A stretch of 64,000 nt of DNA from Leptolinea sp964446955 (lineage in GTDB: Bacteria > Chloroflexota > Anaerolineae > Anaerolineales > Anaerolineaceae). The position numbers and the translations under genes were made by a program. The notes under the pieces are model-generated. The model did not search any database. It saw nothing but the letters and a program-made list of their open reading frames with translations, and had not been told where the DNA came from. The stretch lies in assembly GCA_964446955.1 (NCBI GenBank), contig CAYUQJ010000002.1:506545-570544 (forward strand), given 5' to 3'. Shown in pieces: positions 8,225 to 20,589 of this stretch (positions are counted from its first letter, which is position 1; every line of letters starts with the position of its first letter).

Positions 8225-9350
8225 TTGAGCACAGCGACACTGGTTTTGCAGGACGGAACGATCCTCGAAGGGCAGGCATTTGGCGCGGAAGCCGATGCCG
8301 TATTTGAGCTGGTCTTTAATACCAGCATGACCGGTTACCAGGAAATCCTGACCGACCCGTCGTACCGGGGACAGGGTGTGTTGTTCACCGTATCCCACAT
8401 CGGGAACGTGGGCATCAACCTGGAAGATGATGAATCGCCGCGGGCACAGGTTTCTGCGGCTATCGTTTGCCGGTTGAGCCATGTGGTTTCCAACTGGCGG
8501 GCTGCCATGCCGTTATCCGATTGGCTGGCCCAGGCTGATGTTCCGGGTATCAGCGGGGTGGATACACGCTGGCTGACCCGCAAGCTGCGTGACGGAGGAA
8601 CACAGAAAGCCGCCCTTTCAACCAAAGGAACGAGCGCCTCGGCCCTCCTGCAAATGGTAAATGACTGGCCGGGGCTGGACGGACGCGACATGGTCAGGGA
8701 AGTCACCTGCCCGCAATCCTATACCTGGCAGGTGGACGCGGGAAGCCATTGGGTTGAGAATACACACGCCTTCAACCGTCCGGTTTCCATCGCCGCCTAT
8801 GATTTCGGCATCAAAGAGAACATCCTGCGCCACCTGGCTTCCTCCGGCGCGGAGGTGACCGTCTACCCGGCGACCACACCGGCGGGGAATGTGCTTGCCA
8901 AAAAACCTGACGGTATCTTCCTGTCCAACGGGCCCGGCGATCCGGCAGGGCTGCCCTACCTGGTGGAGACTGTGAAAGAACTCCTAGACAGCGGTGTGCC
9001 CTTATTCGGTATCTGCCTCGGACACCAGTTGATCGGTCGCGCGCTGGGAGCTGATACCTGCCGTCTGAAATTCGGGCATCACGGCGGGAATCATCCCGTG
9101 CAGCACCTGCCTACTGGACGGGTGTTGATCACAGCACAAAACCATAATTACTGCGTCATCCCCGAGCAGTTGGATCCGGCCATGGTTGAGGTCACCTACC
9201 GCAGCCTCAACGATAATTCCCTGGAAGGTATGCGCCTGAAAGATCGGCCGGCTTTCAGCGTGCAGTTCCATCCGGAGGCGGCACCCGGTCCGCATGACGC
9301 GCATGATATCTTTGGGGAATTCTTCGCCCTGATTAATAAAGGGGGTTCAC

Positions 9351-9358
<8 letters not shown>
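8225..9358 (+). CDS. carA: Carbamoyl-phosphate synthase small (glutaminase) subunit
   Basis: This 377-residue subunit hydrolyses glutamine and passes ammonia to CarB, feeding pyrimidine and arginine synthesis. The N-terminal CPSase small-chain domain (LVLQDGTILEGQAFG ... FNTSMTGYQEILTDPSY) is followed by a class I glutamine amidotransferase domain. Its triad is visible: Cys264 in GICLGHQ, with His349 and Glu351 in FHPEA. The start is TTG, with AAGGAG at 8209-8214. Length is normal for the family. It overlaps carB by 8 bases, so translation is coupled. Expression is probably set by the leader attenuator. Confidence 0.97.
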
Positions 9359-12554
<3,196 letters not shown>

Positions 12555-12580
12555 GTATTGCGTAAGCACAGGAGAAACCG

Positions 12581-12946
12581 ATGAACGAAACAAAGCCCCT
12601 GTTTTCAACAATCGATGAATACATCGCGGGCTTTCCCCCGGGCATCCGGGAAAAACTTAGCGAGATGCACCGGGTGATCCACGAGACCGCACCGGAAGCC
12701 ACCGAGAAAATCAGCTACCAGATGCCCACGTTCTACCTGAACGGAAACCTGGTGCATTTTGCCGCCTTCAAGAATCACATCGGGTTCTATCCGACGCCCA
12801 GCGGACTGGAGGCGTTCAAAGAGGAAATTGCGCAATATCCGAATTCCAAGGGCGCGGTGCAATTCCCGCATGATCAGCCTATCCCCTTTGACCTGGTGCG
12901 GCGCATCGTCGAGTTTCGCCGGGAAGAGAATTTAAGGAAGAAATAA
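12581..12946 (+). CDS. DUF1801 / YdhG-like (iron-chaperone-fold) protein
   Basis: A 121-residue protein with the DUF1801 layout: helix EYIAGFPPGIREKL, the strand pair EKISYQMPTFYLNGNLVHFAAFK, then HIGFYPTPSGLEAF and a terminal helix. Members have a frataxin-like fold and are often annotated as iron chaperones, a label with little direct support. AGGAG precedes the ATG. It sits 26 bases after carB and may be read through from it. Confidence 0.8.
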   Translation: MNETKPLFSTIDEYIAGFPPGIREKLSEMHRVIHETAPEATEKISYQMPTFYLNGNLVHFAAFKNHIGFYPTPSGLEAFKEEIAQYPNSKGAVQFPHDQPIPFDLVRRIVEFRREENLRKK

Positions 12947-12957
12947 ATACCGGATAT

Positions 12958-13161
12958 CTAATTATTAAGTTTTTCCATCAAAACTTTCCCCAGCCGTCGG
13001 ATTCCCTCATCAATCTCTTCGGGAGTGCGAACGGCAAAATTCAGGCGGATAAAGGGCTTGCCTTCCTCAGGGTCGGGGAAGTAACGTGTGCCGGGCGAAA
13101 ATTCCACCCCGGCCTGCATGGCCAGCGGCAGCAGGTCCATGGATGACATCCCGTCTGCCAA
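12958..13161 (-). pseudogene. Truncated duplicate of the 3' end of the MocR-type regulator gene
   Basis: Read leftward, the 67 codons match the last 65 or so residues of the intact regulator at 14771-16219 (DGMSSM, LLPLAMQAGVEF, EEIDEGIRRLG) and then diverge at the very C-terminus. No N-terminal part exists: sequence to the right of 13161 is AT-rich and unrelated. Within it, 133 bp are identical to the intact gene. It is a remnant, not a functional gene. An insertion or recombination that displaced the old 3' end would explain it. Confidence 0.85.
13001..13133 (-). repeat. 133-bp exact direct repeat, copy 1
   Basis: By eye it is identical base for base to 14799-14931. The flanks diverge at both ends. 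The two copies bracket 1665 bp that contain the binding-protein gene and its terminator. Confidence 0.9.
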
Positions 13162-13335
13162 TTCAAACCGTACTAATATTAGGAAATCTATATCCGTTCT
13201 TTTTTTTCTACCAGATCGTTAGTTTTTTTATAAATCACCCATCAATCAGAGAAATCCATTGCTGTAATGTTCCTTAGTCGTAATAACGGGATAAGCTATA
13301 ATCACTTTATATTTTTCTTTAACGAGGAGCATGAT

Positions 13336-14526
13336 ATGCAGAAGCGATTTTTTACTCTAATCACCTCCGGGTTGATTTTGTGCAGCACACTTTTAAGTGC
13401 CTGTTCTGGACCTGCCAACACAACGAAACAGCCTGCCCCACAAGAACCAGCTGCTACTGTCGTTGAAATCCCGGCCACGGAAGCACCAGCAGTTCCAACC
13501 GCAGATTCCTCGACAGATGAGACATCATCATCACCAGTAACCATCACCGATTCAGCTGGAAATGTTTTGGATTTCCCCGCAATTCCTCAGCGTGTCGTCA
13601 TTGCAGGCAAAGCTACCCCATTTACTTTAAGTACTACATACCTTTTTGCGGAAGCCAGCGACCGTGTGGTCGCTCAGGAATTGCGTGGTTTGACCACTCC
13701 GGAATTCCTATCCCTGATCGATCCGAAATATGAAGAAAAGATCAAACTGGAAACAGATTCTGGTGCCGAAGCAATTGCCCCTACAAAACCAGACATTGTC
13801 ATAACCAAGAATTATGCCGTTAAATCTCTAAAAGAACCCCTGTCAAAAATTGATATTCCTGTTGTTGGGTTAAATCTGGAAAATCCTGATGTGTTCTATA
13901 AAGATATTGAGATGCTCGGGCAACTTTTTGGAAATGAGGCACGCGCAACAGAGATCAACGATTACTTTAAGCAAAAAGTGGAAATTGTAACTTCAGCCAT
14001 GGAAGGTTTAACAGACGAAGAAAAACCGACTGTTCTAGTCATCCAATATAGCGAAAAAGATGGAGAAGTAGCCTTTAAAGTACCACCCTCTTCTTACATA
14101 CAGACAAAAATGATCATCGATGGCGGTGGTATTCCTGTATGGGCGGATGGTAACAGTGAGGAAACCGATTGGATAGTGGTGAATTTAGAGCAGATTGCAG
14201 TCTGGAATCCGGATATTGTTCTGGTAATTGACTACAATGGAAACCCGATAGAAACCTCTGCCAGGCTAATGGAGAGCGAAACCTGGAAAGAATTGAATGC
14301 CGTAAAGAATAAAAAGGTTTTTGGATTTGGCAAAGATTACCAGAGTTGGGATCTACCCGATCCCCGCTGGATTTTAGGGTACACCTGGGTAGCATCAAAA
14401 ATTCAACCGGAACGTATGTCGATTGTCACAATGAACGATATGATCAAAGATTTTTATAAAGTGATGTATCGTCTAACGGATGAACAAATTGAAACTGTTA
14501 TCATGCCCAAGGTACTGGCGCCCTAG
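13336..14526 (+). CDS. Iron/siderophore-type ABC transporter substrate-binding lipoprotein (orphan)
   Basis: A 396-residue secreted lipoprotein of the FepB/BtuF periplasmic-binding class. ATG 13336 is chosen over an upstream in-frame ATG at 13267 because GAGGAG lies at 13324-13329 and the signal peptide starts there. The lipobox is LSAC (about residue 21). A Pro/Ala/Thr-rich tether follows, then VTITDSAGNVLDFPAIPQRVV, the start of the TroA-like fold. No permease or ATPase is adjacent, so it must work with a transporter encoded elsewhere or act as a solitary binder. It is the cargo between two 133-bp repeats and is more AT-rich than its flanks, which hints at acquisition. Confidence 0.85.
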   Translation: MQKRFFTLITSGLILCSTLLSACSGPANTTKQPAPQEPAATVVEIPATEAPAVPTADSSTDETSSSPVTITDSAGNVLDFPAIPQRVVIAGKATPFTLSTTYLFAEASDRVVAQELRGLTTPEFLSLIDPKYEEKIKLETDSGAEAIAPTKPDIVITKNYAVKSLKEPLSKIDIPVVGLNLENPDVFYKDIEMLGQLFGNEARATEINDYFKQKVEIVTSAMEGLTDEEKPTVLVIQYSEKDGEVAFKVPPSSYIQTKMIIDGGGIPVWADGNSEETDWIVVNLEQIAVWNPDIVLVIDYNGNPIETSARLMESETWKELNAVKNKKVFGFGKDYQSWDLPDPRWILGYTWVASKIQPERMSIVTMNDMIKDFYKVMYRLTDEQIETVIMPKVLAP

Positions 14527-14616
14527 GATAAAGAATCTGGGGATCGAAGCGCACTGATCCAAATTAATTATCCATCGGGCTGACTGCCGCGCTTCTCATA
14601 GCTTATACCCATTTTT

Positions 14617-14651
14617 GGCGATATCCAAAATGCTCTGGATATCGCCTTTTT
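14617..14651 (+). terminator. Intrinsic terminator of the binding-protein gene
   Basis: GGCGATATCCA (14617-14627) pairs with TGGATATCGCC (14636-14646) over an 8-base loop, followed by TTTTT. It lies about 90 bases after the stop codon at 14526. Confidence 0.85.
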
Positions 14652-14770
14652 CATTCCAGAAATCCTGATTTGATACCTGGTTTCTCATTCAGTCTTTTCA
14701 ATGAGTCTATTTTCACGATGAATGGTTTATGATCAAGATTCAGTTTTAAGACAGCGTATTATTTCATGGG

Positions 14771-16219
14771 TTAGAACATCACCTCACCCAAACGCCGTAT
14801 TCCCTCATCAATCTCTTCGGGAGTGCGAACGGCAAAATTCAGGCGGATAAAGGGCTTGCCTTCCTCAGGGTCGGGGAAGTAACGTGTGCCGGGCGAAAAT
14901 TCCACCCCGGCCTGCATGGCCAGCGGCAGCAATTCCATAGATGACATCCCGTCCGGCAGGCGCAGCCACAGGAACAATCCGCCGTGCGGCACAGCGTAGG
15001 AAACATCCCGGGGAAGGTGCAGGCGTATGGCCGCCTGCAGCGCATCGCGGCGTTTGCGGTATAAGCGGGTCGACCGCCGCAGATGCGCCTGGTAACGCCC
15101 TACGGTGACATAGGTATTCAACACATGCTGCATCAGGTTGGATGTGGCCAGATCCTGTACCCACTTCTGCCGCACCAACCGGTCGAAGACCGGTCCGTCC
15201 GCCAGCAGATAACCGATGCGCAGTCCGGGCATCAGCATCTTGGAAAACGTGCCGGTGTAGATCACCCGACCGCCGGGGTCAAGCGACTTGATGGCGGGCA
15301 GCGATTTTCCTTCATAACGCAGGTCGCTGGCAAAATCATCCTCCAGGATGGGCACATTATAGCGGTCCGCCAGTTCCAACAGCAGCCGGCGTCTTGGCAC
15401 GCTCATACACATCCCGCTCGGATTCTGGAATACCGGCATGGTGTAGATCAACCGTGGGTGGTATTGTTGAAGCAGCTGCTCCAACAGTTCCACCTGCATC
15501 CCCTGTGGATCGACCGGAATGCCAACAATCTTCAGCTTCAATGATCGGAACAGCTCCAACGCGAAGTTATAGGTGGGTTTTTCCACCACAACCACGTCAT
15601 CCGGCTTAAGCAGTGTCTGGCAGACGAGCGCCAGCGCCTGCTGTGATCCAGCCGTCACCAGCACTTCGTCCGGGCTGGCGGCAATCCCCTGACTGGAAAG
15701 AATGTGCGCGATCGTCCCGCGCAGCGGAAAATAACCGGCATGCAATCCGCCATATTCCAGCGCGTTGATGCCGTCCCGCCGGAACACCTCGCGTACGGTA
15801 CGCTCAAAATCCTGCAACGGAAATTCCCGTGGATCCCCCACACCGATGAAAGCGATGGTATCGTCCGGCGTTTTAAACGGCCATGAAAATTCCAACGGAG
15901 GGCCGGATTCACCCGCGGCTTCCAGTTGCCATAACGGCCAGCTTTCAGGCTGTCGTGGAACCCTGCCATCCATTGCGGGAATCAGCGGCGCCACGTACGT
16001 CCCGGAACCTTCGCGGGTATAGACGACACCGTCGCTTTCCAGGTTGGAGTAGGCATTCTTCACCGTAATACGGCTGATTCCCAGTTCATATGCCAGCTCA
16101 CGCGTGGAGGGCAACTTGGTGTCAACCGGCAAATTCCCGGATTCGATATTTGAGCGGAACCAGGTTTCGATCTGCCGGAAGAGTGGCAGGCGGTTGTTGG
16201 GATCCAGAGGTATTCTCAT
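14771..16219 (-). CDS. MocR/PdxR-type regulator: GntR winged helix fused to class I aminotransferase
   Basis: A 482-residue protein. Residues 8-75 form a GntR DNA-binding domain (LPSTRELAYELGISRITVKNAYSNL). The rest is a fold-type I aminotransferase with the PLP lysine at 327 in GTFSK, and EDDF near 293-296 for the cofactor ring aspartate. Such proteins sense PLP or amino-acid/GABA-like effectors and usually act as activators. Target genes are unknown; the upstream side faces an almost empty 360-bp region. Its 3' end is duplicated as a fragment at 12958-13161. Confidence 0.9.
   Translation of the reverse strand: MRIPLDPNNRLPLFRQIETWFRSNIESGNLPVDTKLPSTRELAYELGISRITVKNAYSNLESDGVVYTREGSGTYVAPLIPAMDGRVPRQPESWPLWQLEAAGESGPPLEFSWPFKTPDDTIAFIGVGDPREFPLQDFERTVREVFRRDGINALEYGGLHAGYFPLRGTIAHILSSQGIAASPDEVLVTAGSQQALALVCQTLLKPDDVVVVEKPTYNFALELFRSLKLKIVGIPVDPQGMQVELLEQLLQQYHPRLIYTMPVFQNPSGMCMSVPRRRLLLELADRYNVPILEDDFASDLRYEGKSLPAIKSLDPGGRVIYTGTFSKMLMPGLRIGYLLADGPVFDRLVRQKWVQDLATSNLMQHVLNTYVTVGRYQAHLRRSTRLYRKRRDALQAAIRLHLPRDVSYAVPHGGLFLWLRLPDGMSSMELLPLAMQAGVEFSPGTRYFPDPEEGKPFIRLNFAVRTPEEIDEGIRRLGEVMF
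14799..14931 (-). repeat. 133-bp exact direct repeat, copy 2 (inside the MocR-type gene)
   Basis: It is the in-gene copy of 13001-13133 and encodes part of the C-terminal region of the intact regulator. Perfect identity over 133 bp, with divergent flanks, implies recent duplication or gene conversion. Confidence 0.9.
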
Positions 16220-16581
16220 TTCTTTATTTTACAGGAAGGATGTAGACCACAGAGGGATTTTAGATCAGTGGTATTAAGAAAATTTAGCGGTTCTGGCACT
16301 AACAATAAATCCGCTTTTTCCCTGGAACACGGACTGCATACCACAATGCGTAGAAAGGAAACTGGTTATGAACAGCAGATTTACCCGAGTAATGGGAATG
16401 GGGTGCTGGGCGGTGGAAAAGAAGGGCGGTTTTTGAAGGCGCGTTTTACTCTTACTGGTAATTTTTACTAGAAATAATTCCGGCAATAATGGCAGGGTCG
16501 TGCTTCAGTACACCCCTGCCATTTCGTTAAACATTTGCTTTTTCTCTGTGCGATAATGACGTCTGGAAGGATTTTTACCGA
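16220..16581. other. Gene-poor intergenic region with hairpin and promoter
   Basis: No convincing gene is seen. A 22-codon frame begins at 16368 (MNSRFTRVMGMG) and may be a remnant. A hairpin follows: AATGGCAGGG at 16488-16497 pairs with CCCTGCCATT at 16514-16523. TGTGCGATAAT at 16547-16557 is the same extended -10 element as at 4162 and probably drives the gene at 16582. Confidence 0.45.
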
Positions 16582-17064
16582 TTGTCCCGAACCGACCCCG
16601 AACTCGCATCCCTGCTTGACCGGCTGACTGCTTTGAATAACCGGTTTCCCTATTCATCCCTGCAAATTAATCCGCCGAATGACGCGGAAACCACAGATCT
16701 TTTTGCCGCACTATGCCATCGCGCTCTTGAAAATAAAGATGGCAAAGAACACGCCCTGATCCTGGAATCCATCAAAGGGAATAAGGGGTTGGCCAGTGCC
16801 TTCCTCGGGTTCATTTACACCGCGGCGGAAAAACTGCGCCAGACCGGTGACATCCGCTGGCTGGAGATCGGGCTGGGGGCGTCGATATTACAGGCGGAAT
16901 ATCCCGACGAACGCGACTACCTGCTGGCCATGGCGGAGTTGTATGTCGCTGCAGAAGAGTCAGGATTGGATCCCCGGCCGTTCTTTGCGCTGGTGGGGTA
17001 TGACGAAGCCGATGATTTCGGGAACTACGCGGTGGTGAGAAGCCGCCGGAATCGGAATGTGTAA
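16582..17064 (+). CDS. Hypothetical helical protein
   Basis: A 160-residue, mostly helical, soluble protein starting with TTG (GGAAGG lies 11 bases upstream). It carries no motif I can name. Alternating helices with HALILESIKGNKGLASAFLGFIY and WLEIGLGASILQ suggest a short helical-repeat or adaptor fold. It has its own extended -10 promoter. No partner gene is evident. Confidence 0.6.
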   Translation: MSRTDPELASLLDRLTALNNRFPYSSLQINPPNDAETTDLFAALCHRALENKDGKEHALILESIKGNKGLASAFLGFIYTAAEKLRQTGDIRWLEIGLGASILQAEYPDERDYLLAMAELYVAAEESGLDPRPFFALVGYDEADDFGNYAVVRSRRNRNV

Positions 17065-17283
17065 TCCCCGGCCAAAACAGATCCGGCTTTTTTATGAAAT
17101 AAACATGGATTGAGCCACGAATTCCGGTAGAATAAATGGTATATCTTTCATGCCTTGACTGGTGCATATTACGATTTTGGAAGAAATCCAATTGCCGAAT
17201 AAATAAAAACGAACGCGAACACGCTGGACTGTTTGAGCCGAACGCAATTTCAAAAATTTTTACCTGTTCCCGGGAGGTAGATA

Positions 17284-18183
17284 GTGGACTCAAATTCAGG
17301 TTTTCCATGGAAAACAGTACTGATCATAGTAATCATATTCATGTTTTTATGTTGCTGTCTCGCTGCGATTGCCGGCGCGGTGGTGTACTATATCGGCGGG
17401 GAAACAGATTTCTCACAAATACTGGAAGAAAACCCGGTTGAAGAGCTGATCGAACCGGAATACACAATGCCTCAGACTGAGGTAACGGAAGAAATACTGG
17501 AGGAAGCGCCGCCAGAAGAAGCCGAACCTGAAATTCCGACCGAGAGTGACGAGACGGAAGCGGTTCTTGAATTGACCGGCCAGCAGGAATTGTCCGATTA
17601 TTATTTCTTTGATGATTTCTCATCAAACGCCTTTGACTGGTATCAATATGATGATGGAAATATATTTTTCCTGATAGAGGATGAAACCTATACGATCCAG
17701 ATCAAGGACCCCGAAGGATTTGACTGGGCATACTTCCCGGTCGATTTTTATCCCCATGAAATGTCTTTCGATGTTAGAAGCCTCGACGCGGATGACGATG
17801 GATCCTTCGGGGTATTCTGCAATTACCTCGACACGGAAAACTACTATTACATCGAATTCGATCTGGGTACCAAAGAATATGTAATTGGGAAATACGTAAA
17901 CGATGTTCAGACACCCTTGACCAAAAAGACGGACGTTGACTATTTCTGGAATACCACATCAGCTTTGAAAAATTCTCAATCCGTGAACCGGATCGGAATT
18001 AGCTGTTATCCAACCAGTATCACGGTGTTCATTAACGATGAAATGGTTGAAAATATTGAGGTCCCGGATCCTCTGGAAGTACCCGGTAAAGGCGGTTTGT
18101 ATCTATACACATTTGAGAATGCCGACGAAGACGGTTACAAGGTGTCATTTGACAATGTGGAAGTGTTTGAACCCCAACAGTAA
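17284..18183 (+). CDS. Membrane-anchored protein with acidic stalk and LamG-like extracellular domain
   Basis: A 299-residue protein starting with GTG behind GGGAGG. One N-terminal membrane helix (about residues 11-38, with CCC) is followed by a Glu/Pro-rich stalk (residues 50-95). A beta-rich domain beginning FDDFSSNAFDW resembles the concanavalin/LamG-like DUF1080 fold: FGVFCNYLDTENYYYIEF and a closing FDNVEVFEP strand. This fold often binds carbohydrate or cell-surface polymers. It probably faces outward; its ligand is unknown. Confidence 0.7.
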   Translation: MDSNSGFPWKTVLIIVIIFMFLCCCLAAIAGAVVYYIGGETDFSQILEENPVEELIEPEYTMPQTEVTEEILEEAPPEEAEPEIPTESDETEAVLELTGQQELSDYYFFDDFSSNAFDWYQYDDGNIFFLIEDETYTIQIKDPEGFDWAYFPVDFYPHEMSFDVRSLDADDDGSFGVFCNYLDTENYYYIEFDLGTKEYVIGKYVNDVQTPLTKKTDVDYFWNTTSALKNSQSVNRIGISCYPTSITVFINDEMVENIEVPDPLEVPGKGGLYLYTFENADEDGYKVSFDNVEVFEPQQ

Positions 18184-18237
18184 CCTTAATTCATATCCGG
18201 TAATATCTGATACATTCTTAATACCAGGAGTAAAACC

Positions 18238-19002
18238 ATGTCAGGACAACTAAAAGATACCGTGGCTCTTGTAACCGGCGCCAGTAGTGGCATTGGTGAA
18301 GCAACCGCCCGCCAGCTCGCCGAAGCGGGAGCGTCTGTGGTCCTTGTAGCCCGCCGGAAAGAGCGGTTGGAAAAACTGGCGGCAGAGATCACATCATCGG
18401 GTGGAAAATCACTGGTTTTAACTGCAGATGTAAGCCGGCAATCGGAAGCCATCCGCGTCGTGGATGAAACGATCAAAACCTTTGGGCGGCTGGACACACT
18501 CGTCAATAATGCCGGTGTGATGCTGCTCGGAAATATCCAGGCTGCCGACACGGAAGAATGGGACCGTATGATCGACATCAACCTGAAAGGGCTGTTGTAT
18601 GTATCACACGCCGCGCTCCCGCATATGCTGAAGGCCGCCGAGAATTCCCCCCGTAACGTCACAGATATTATCAACATCAGCTCGGTAGCCGGCCGGCGAG
18701 CACGGATGGGCGCGGGTGTTTATAACGCCACAAAATTTGCTGTGGTGGCATTAACCGAATCCCTGCGACAGGAAGTGACCGGTCGGCACGTTCGTGTTTC
18801 CGTAGTGGAGCCGGGTGTGGTGGCCACTGAATTGACGGATCACATGAAGCCCGAAATTCGCGAACAGACCATGAAACCCTTCGCCGGTATCACCCCCCTG
18901 GAATCAGAGGACATTGCCGACATTATCACCTTTATTGTCACCCGCCCGTGGCGGACCGCCATCAATGAAGTGCTGGTGCGTCCAACCGAGCAGGCCTTCT
19001 AA
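18238..19002 (+). CDS. SDR family NAD(P)-dependent oxidoreductase
   Basis: A classical short-chain dehydrogenase of 254 residues. TGASSGIG at 14-21 binds the cofactor, NNAG follows at about 90-93, and the catalytic Ser/Tyr/Lys are visible in INISSVAG and VYNATKF. ARRKERL after strand 2 suggests NADP preference. It resembles the YdfG/clavaldehyde-dehydrogenase-like group that reduces small carbonyl compounds. AGGAG precedes the start. It converges on the aminotransferase at 19077 with a shared terminator between them. Confidence 0.88.
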   Translation: MSGQLKDTVALVTGASSGIGEATARQLAEAGASVVLVARRKERLEKLAAEITSSGGKSLVLTADVSRQSEAIRVVDETIKTFGRLDTLVNNAGVMLLGNIQAADTEEWDRMIDINLKGLLYVSHAALPHMLKAAENSPRNVTDIINISSVAGRRARMGAGVYNATKFAVVALTESLRQEVTGRHVRVSVVEPGVVATELTDHMKPEIREQTMKPFAGITPLESEDIADIITFIVTRPWRTAINEVLVRPTEQAF

Positions 19003-19022
19003 CAGATCTTCTGTGATTGATC

Positions 19023-19053
19023 AAAAAAGAGGCTTGTTGAAAGCCTCTTTTTT
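19023..19053. terminator. Bidirectional terminator between convergent genes
   Basis: A 13-pair stem (19023-19035 with 19041-19053) around the core GAGGCTT/AAGCCTC, flanked by A-run and T-run, so it can end transcription from both sides. Confidence 0.85.
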
Positions 19054-19076
19054 TCTAGAATAAATTCATTTCATTC

Positions 19077-20246
19077 TCAACCGGCAGCCAAAAATTTGAC
19101 AGCCGCCGCCGTGCCAACACCCGGCTCAAATTTGTACCCGCAGGCTGCGAGACCGGTCTCAATGGCGCCCAGGGTAGCCAGCACATCACCCTGGGTGACC
19201 GCGCCCATATGCCCGATGCGGAAATACTCGTTCTTGATCTCGGCATGCAGCCCACCCGCCAGGGTTACTCCGGCTTTGCCGATTGCCGGGATAAGGTCAC
19301 TCCCGGAAACTCCAGACGGGAAGCGCGGTGCTGTCATGGTATGGGCCGCGATTCCCTCGTTTTGCGGCACCTGTCCCAGACCCAGTGCGGTAATCCCCGC
19401 TTTTACCGCCTTGCTCATGCGGATATGCCGTGCGAACCGGGCTTCCAAACCCTCCTGAAGAATTTGCCCCAGGCTGACATTGAGGGCAAAAATCAGGTTG
19501 ACGGCCGGTGTACCGAAATAAGCTGGTTTGCGGGCTTCATAGGCTTCCATGACCGACAGCCAGTTGCCCCAATCAGAATAGTAGCTGAGAACGGGTGTTT
19601 TGCGGGCCTTGAACGCGTCCATGCCGCGGGGAGATACCACCAAGAGCGCGAGACCGGGGGGTACACCAACCGCCTTTTGGGAGGCCGTGAAAGCCGCGTC
19701 CACACCCCAGGCATCCATGTTCAGGTCTTCACCCGCCACCGAACAAACCCCGTCCACAATCACCAACACGCCATAGCGCCGGCCCAGATCAGCCAATCCC
19801 TTAACGTCCGTCAATACACCCGTGGATGTGTCCACATGGGTGATAGTCATTACCTTGAATGCTGCTGATCTTAACGCGATTTCCACATCCGCCAGAGCGG
19901 GGTGAGCCCCCGGAGCGGTGCGGATGTGGGTTACTTTCGCGCCGTAGCGCTCCAGGATCATCCCCATCCGATCGCCAAAATAACCCGTGTTTACCACAAG
20001 CACATTGTCACCTGGCTCTACCAGGTTGGCACAGACAGTATCCATACCCAGGGTGCCAGTCCCTGCCATCACAAAAGGTTGCCCTTTCACGCATTGGAAG
20101 AGTGCGCGCGTTCGCTCCAAAGCCTGCCCGAAAGCCTCCATAAAATTGGGGGCCAGATGACCGGTGGTCGGAGCGCCCAGCGCCGCCAGTACTGCCGGAT
20201 CAAACTCGATCGGTCCGGGGATCATGAGTAATGACCGGTTTTTCAT
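19077..20246 (-). CDS. Alanine-glyoxylate / serine-pyruvate aminotransferase family protein
   Basis: A 389-residue class V PLP enzyme. MIPGPIEFDP opens the protein, as in AGXT-like enzymes. VDGV with Asp165 and ASQKAVGVPPGL with the PLP lysine at 191 are both present. Typical reactions use serine or alanine as amino donor and glyoxylate or pyruvate as acceptor. AAGGATG precedes the ATG. About 130 bases upstream on its own strand is a possible weak terminator hairpin followed by a long T-run, which might act on its leader. Confidence 0.88.
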   Translation of the reverse strand: MKNRSLLMIPGPIEFDPAVLAALGAPTTGHLAPNFMEAFGQALERTRALFQCVKGQPFVMAGTGTLGMDTVCANLVEPGDNVLVVNTGYFGDRMGMILERYGAKVTHIRTAPGAHPALADVEIALRSAAFKVMTITHVDTSTGVLTDVKGLADLGRRYGVLVIVDGVCSVAGEDLNMDAWGVDAAFTASQKAVGVPPGLALLVVSPRGMDAFKARKTPVLSYYSDWGNWLSVMEAYEARKPAYFGTPAVNLIFALNVSLGQILQEGLEARFARHIRMSKAVKAGITALGLGQVPQNEGIAAHTMTAPRFPSGVSGSDLIPAIGKAGVTLAGGLHAEIKNEYFRIGHMGAVTQGDVLATLGAIETGLAACGYKFEPGVGTAAAVKFLAAG

Positions 20247-20589
20247 ATTTTCATCCTTATATTTAAAATTTTTAATATGGACTCGGATTATGGAGCTGTA
20301 TCCATTCGCTCCACATATTACACACTCTTATTATATTTGTTGCTTTTCGTGACTGAAAGTGTTTTCTATCACAAAAAAAAAGAGTCCTGATAACTCTCCC
20401 TATAACGATCACCCCATTTTTTGACATCCATTTTTTCAGAAAGGCCCCCAATTTATGCCAACCACATTATCCCTGGTATTCCATGCCTGAGCTCTGTCGG
20501 GGTAAAATAGTCAACATCCATGAATAGATGCCACTAAGACCGGTTAACAGGGGCCCGGGGATGAAGAGAAAACCCGGAGACAGGTTTGT
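20247..20589. other. Divergent intergenic region, possible minus-strand attenuator
   Basis: On the minus strand AGAGT/ACTCT (20383-20397 in plus coordinates) forms a short stem followed by about ten T residues, upstream of the aminotransferase start. The stem is only five strict pairs. On the plus strand, TAAAAT near 20502 may be the -10 for the Sel1 gene. No gene or known riboswitch consensus is seen. Confidence 0.3.

Noticed and set aside
12958..13161. Treating the regulator fragment as a real small gene
   Set aside because: It equals the C-terminus of a neighbouring full-length protein and lacks any start signal or complete domain.
13001..14931. An insertion sequence bounded by the 133-bp repeats
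   Set aside because: The repeats are direct, derive from a host gene, and no transposase or terminal inverted repeat lies between them.
16268..16471. A 67-codon plus frame upstream of the gene at 16582
   Set aside because: No ribosome site, low-complexity composition and no similarity; kept only as part of the intergenic description.
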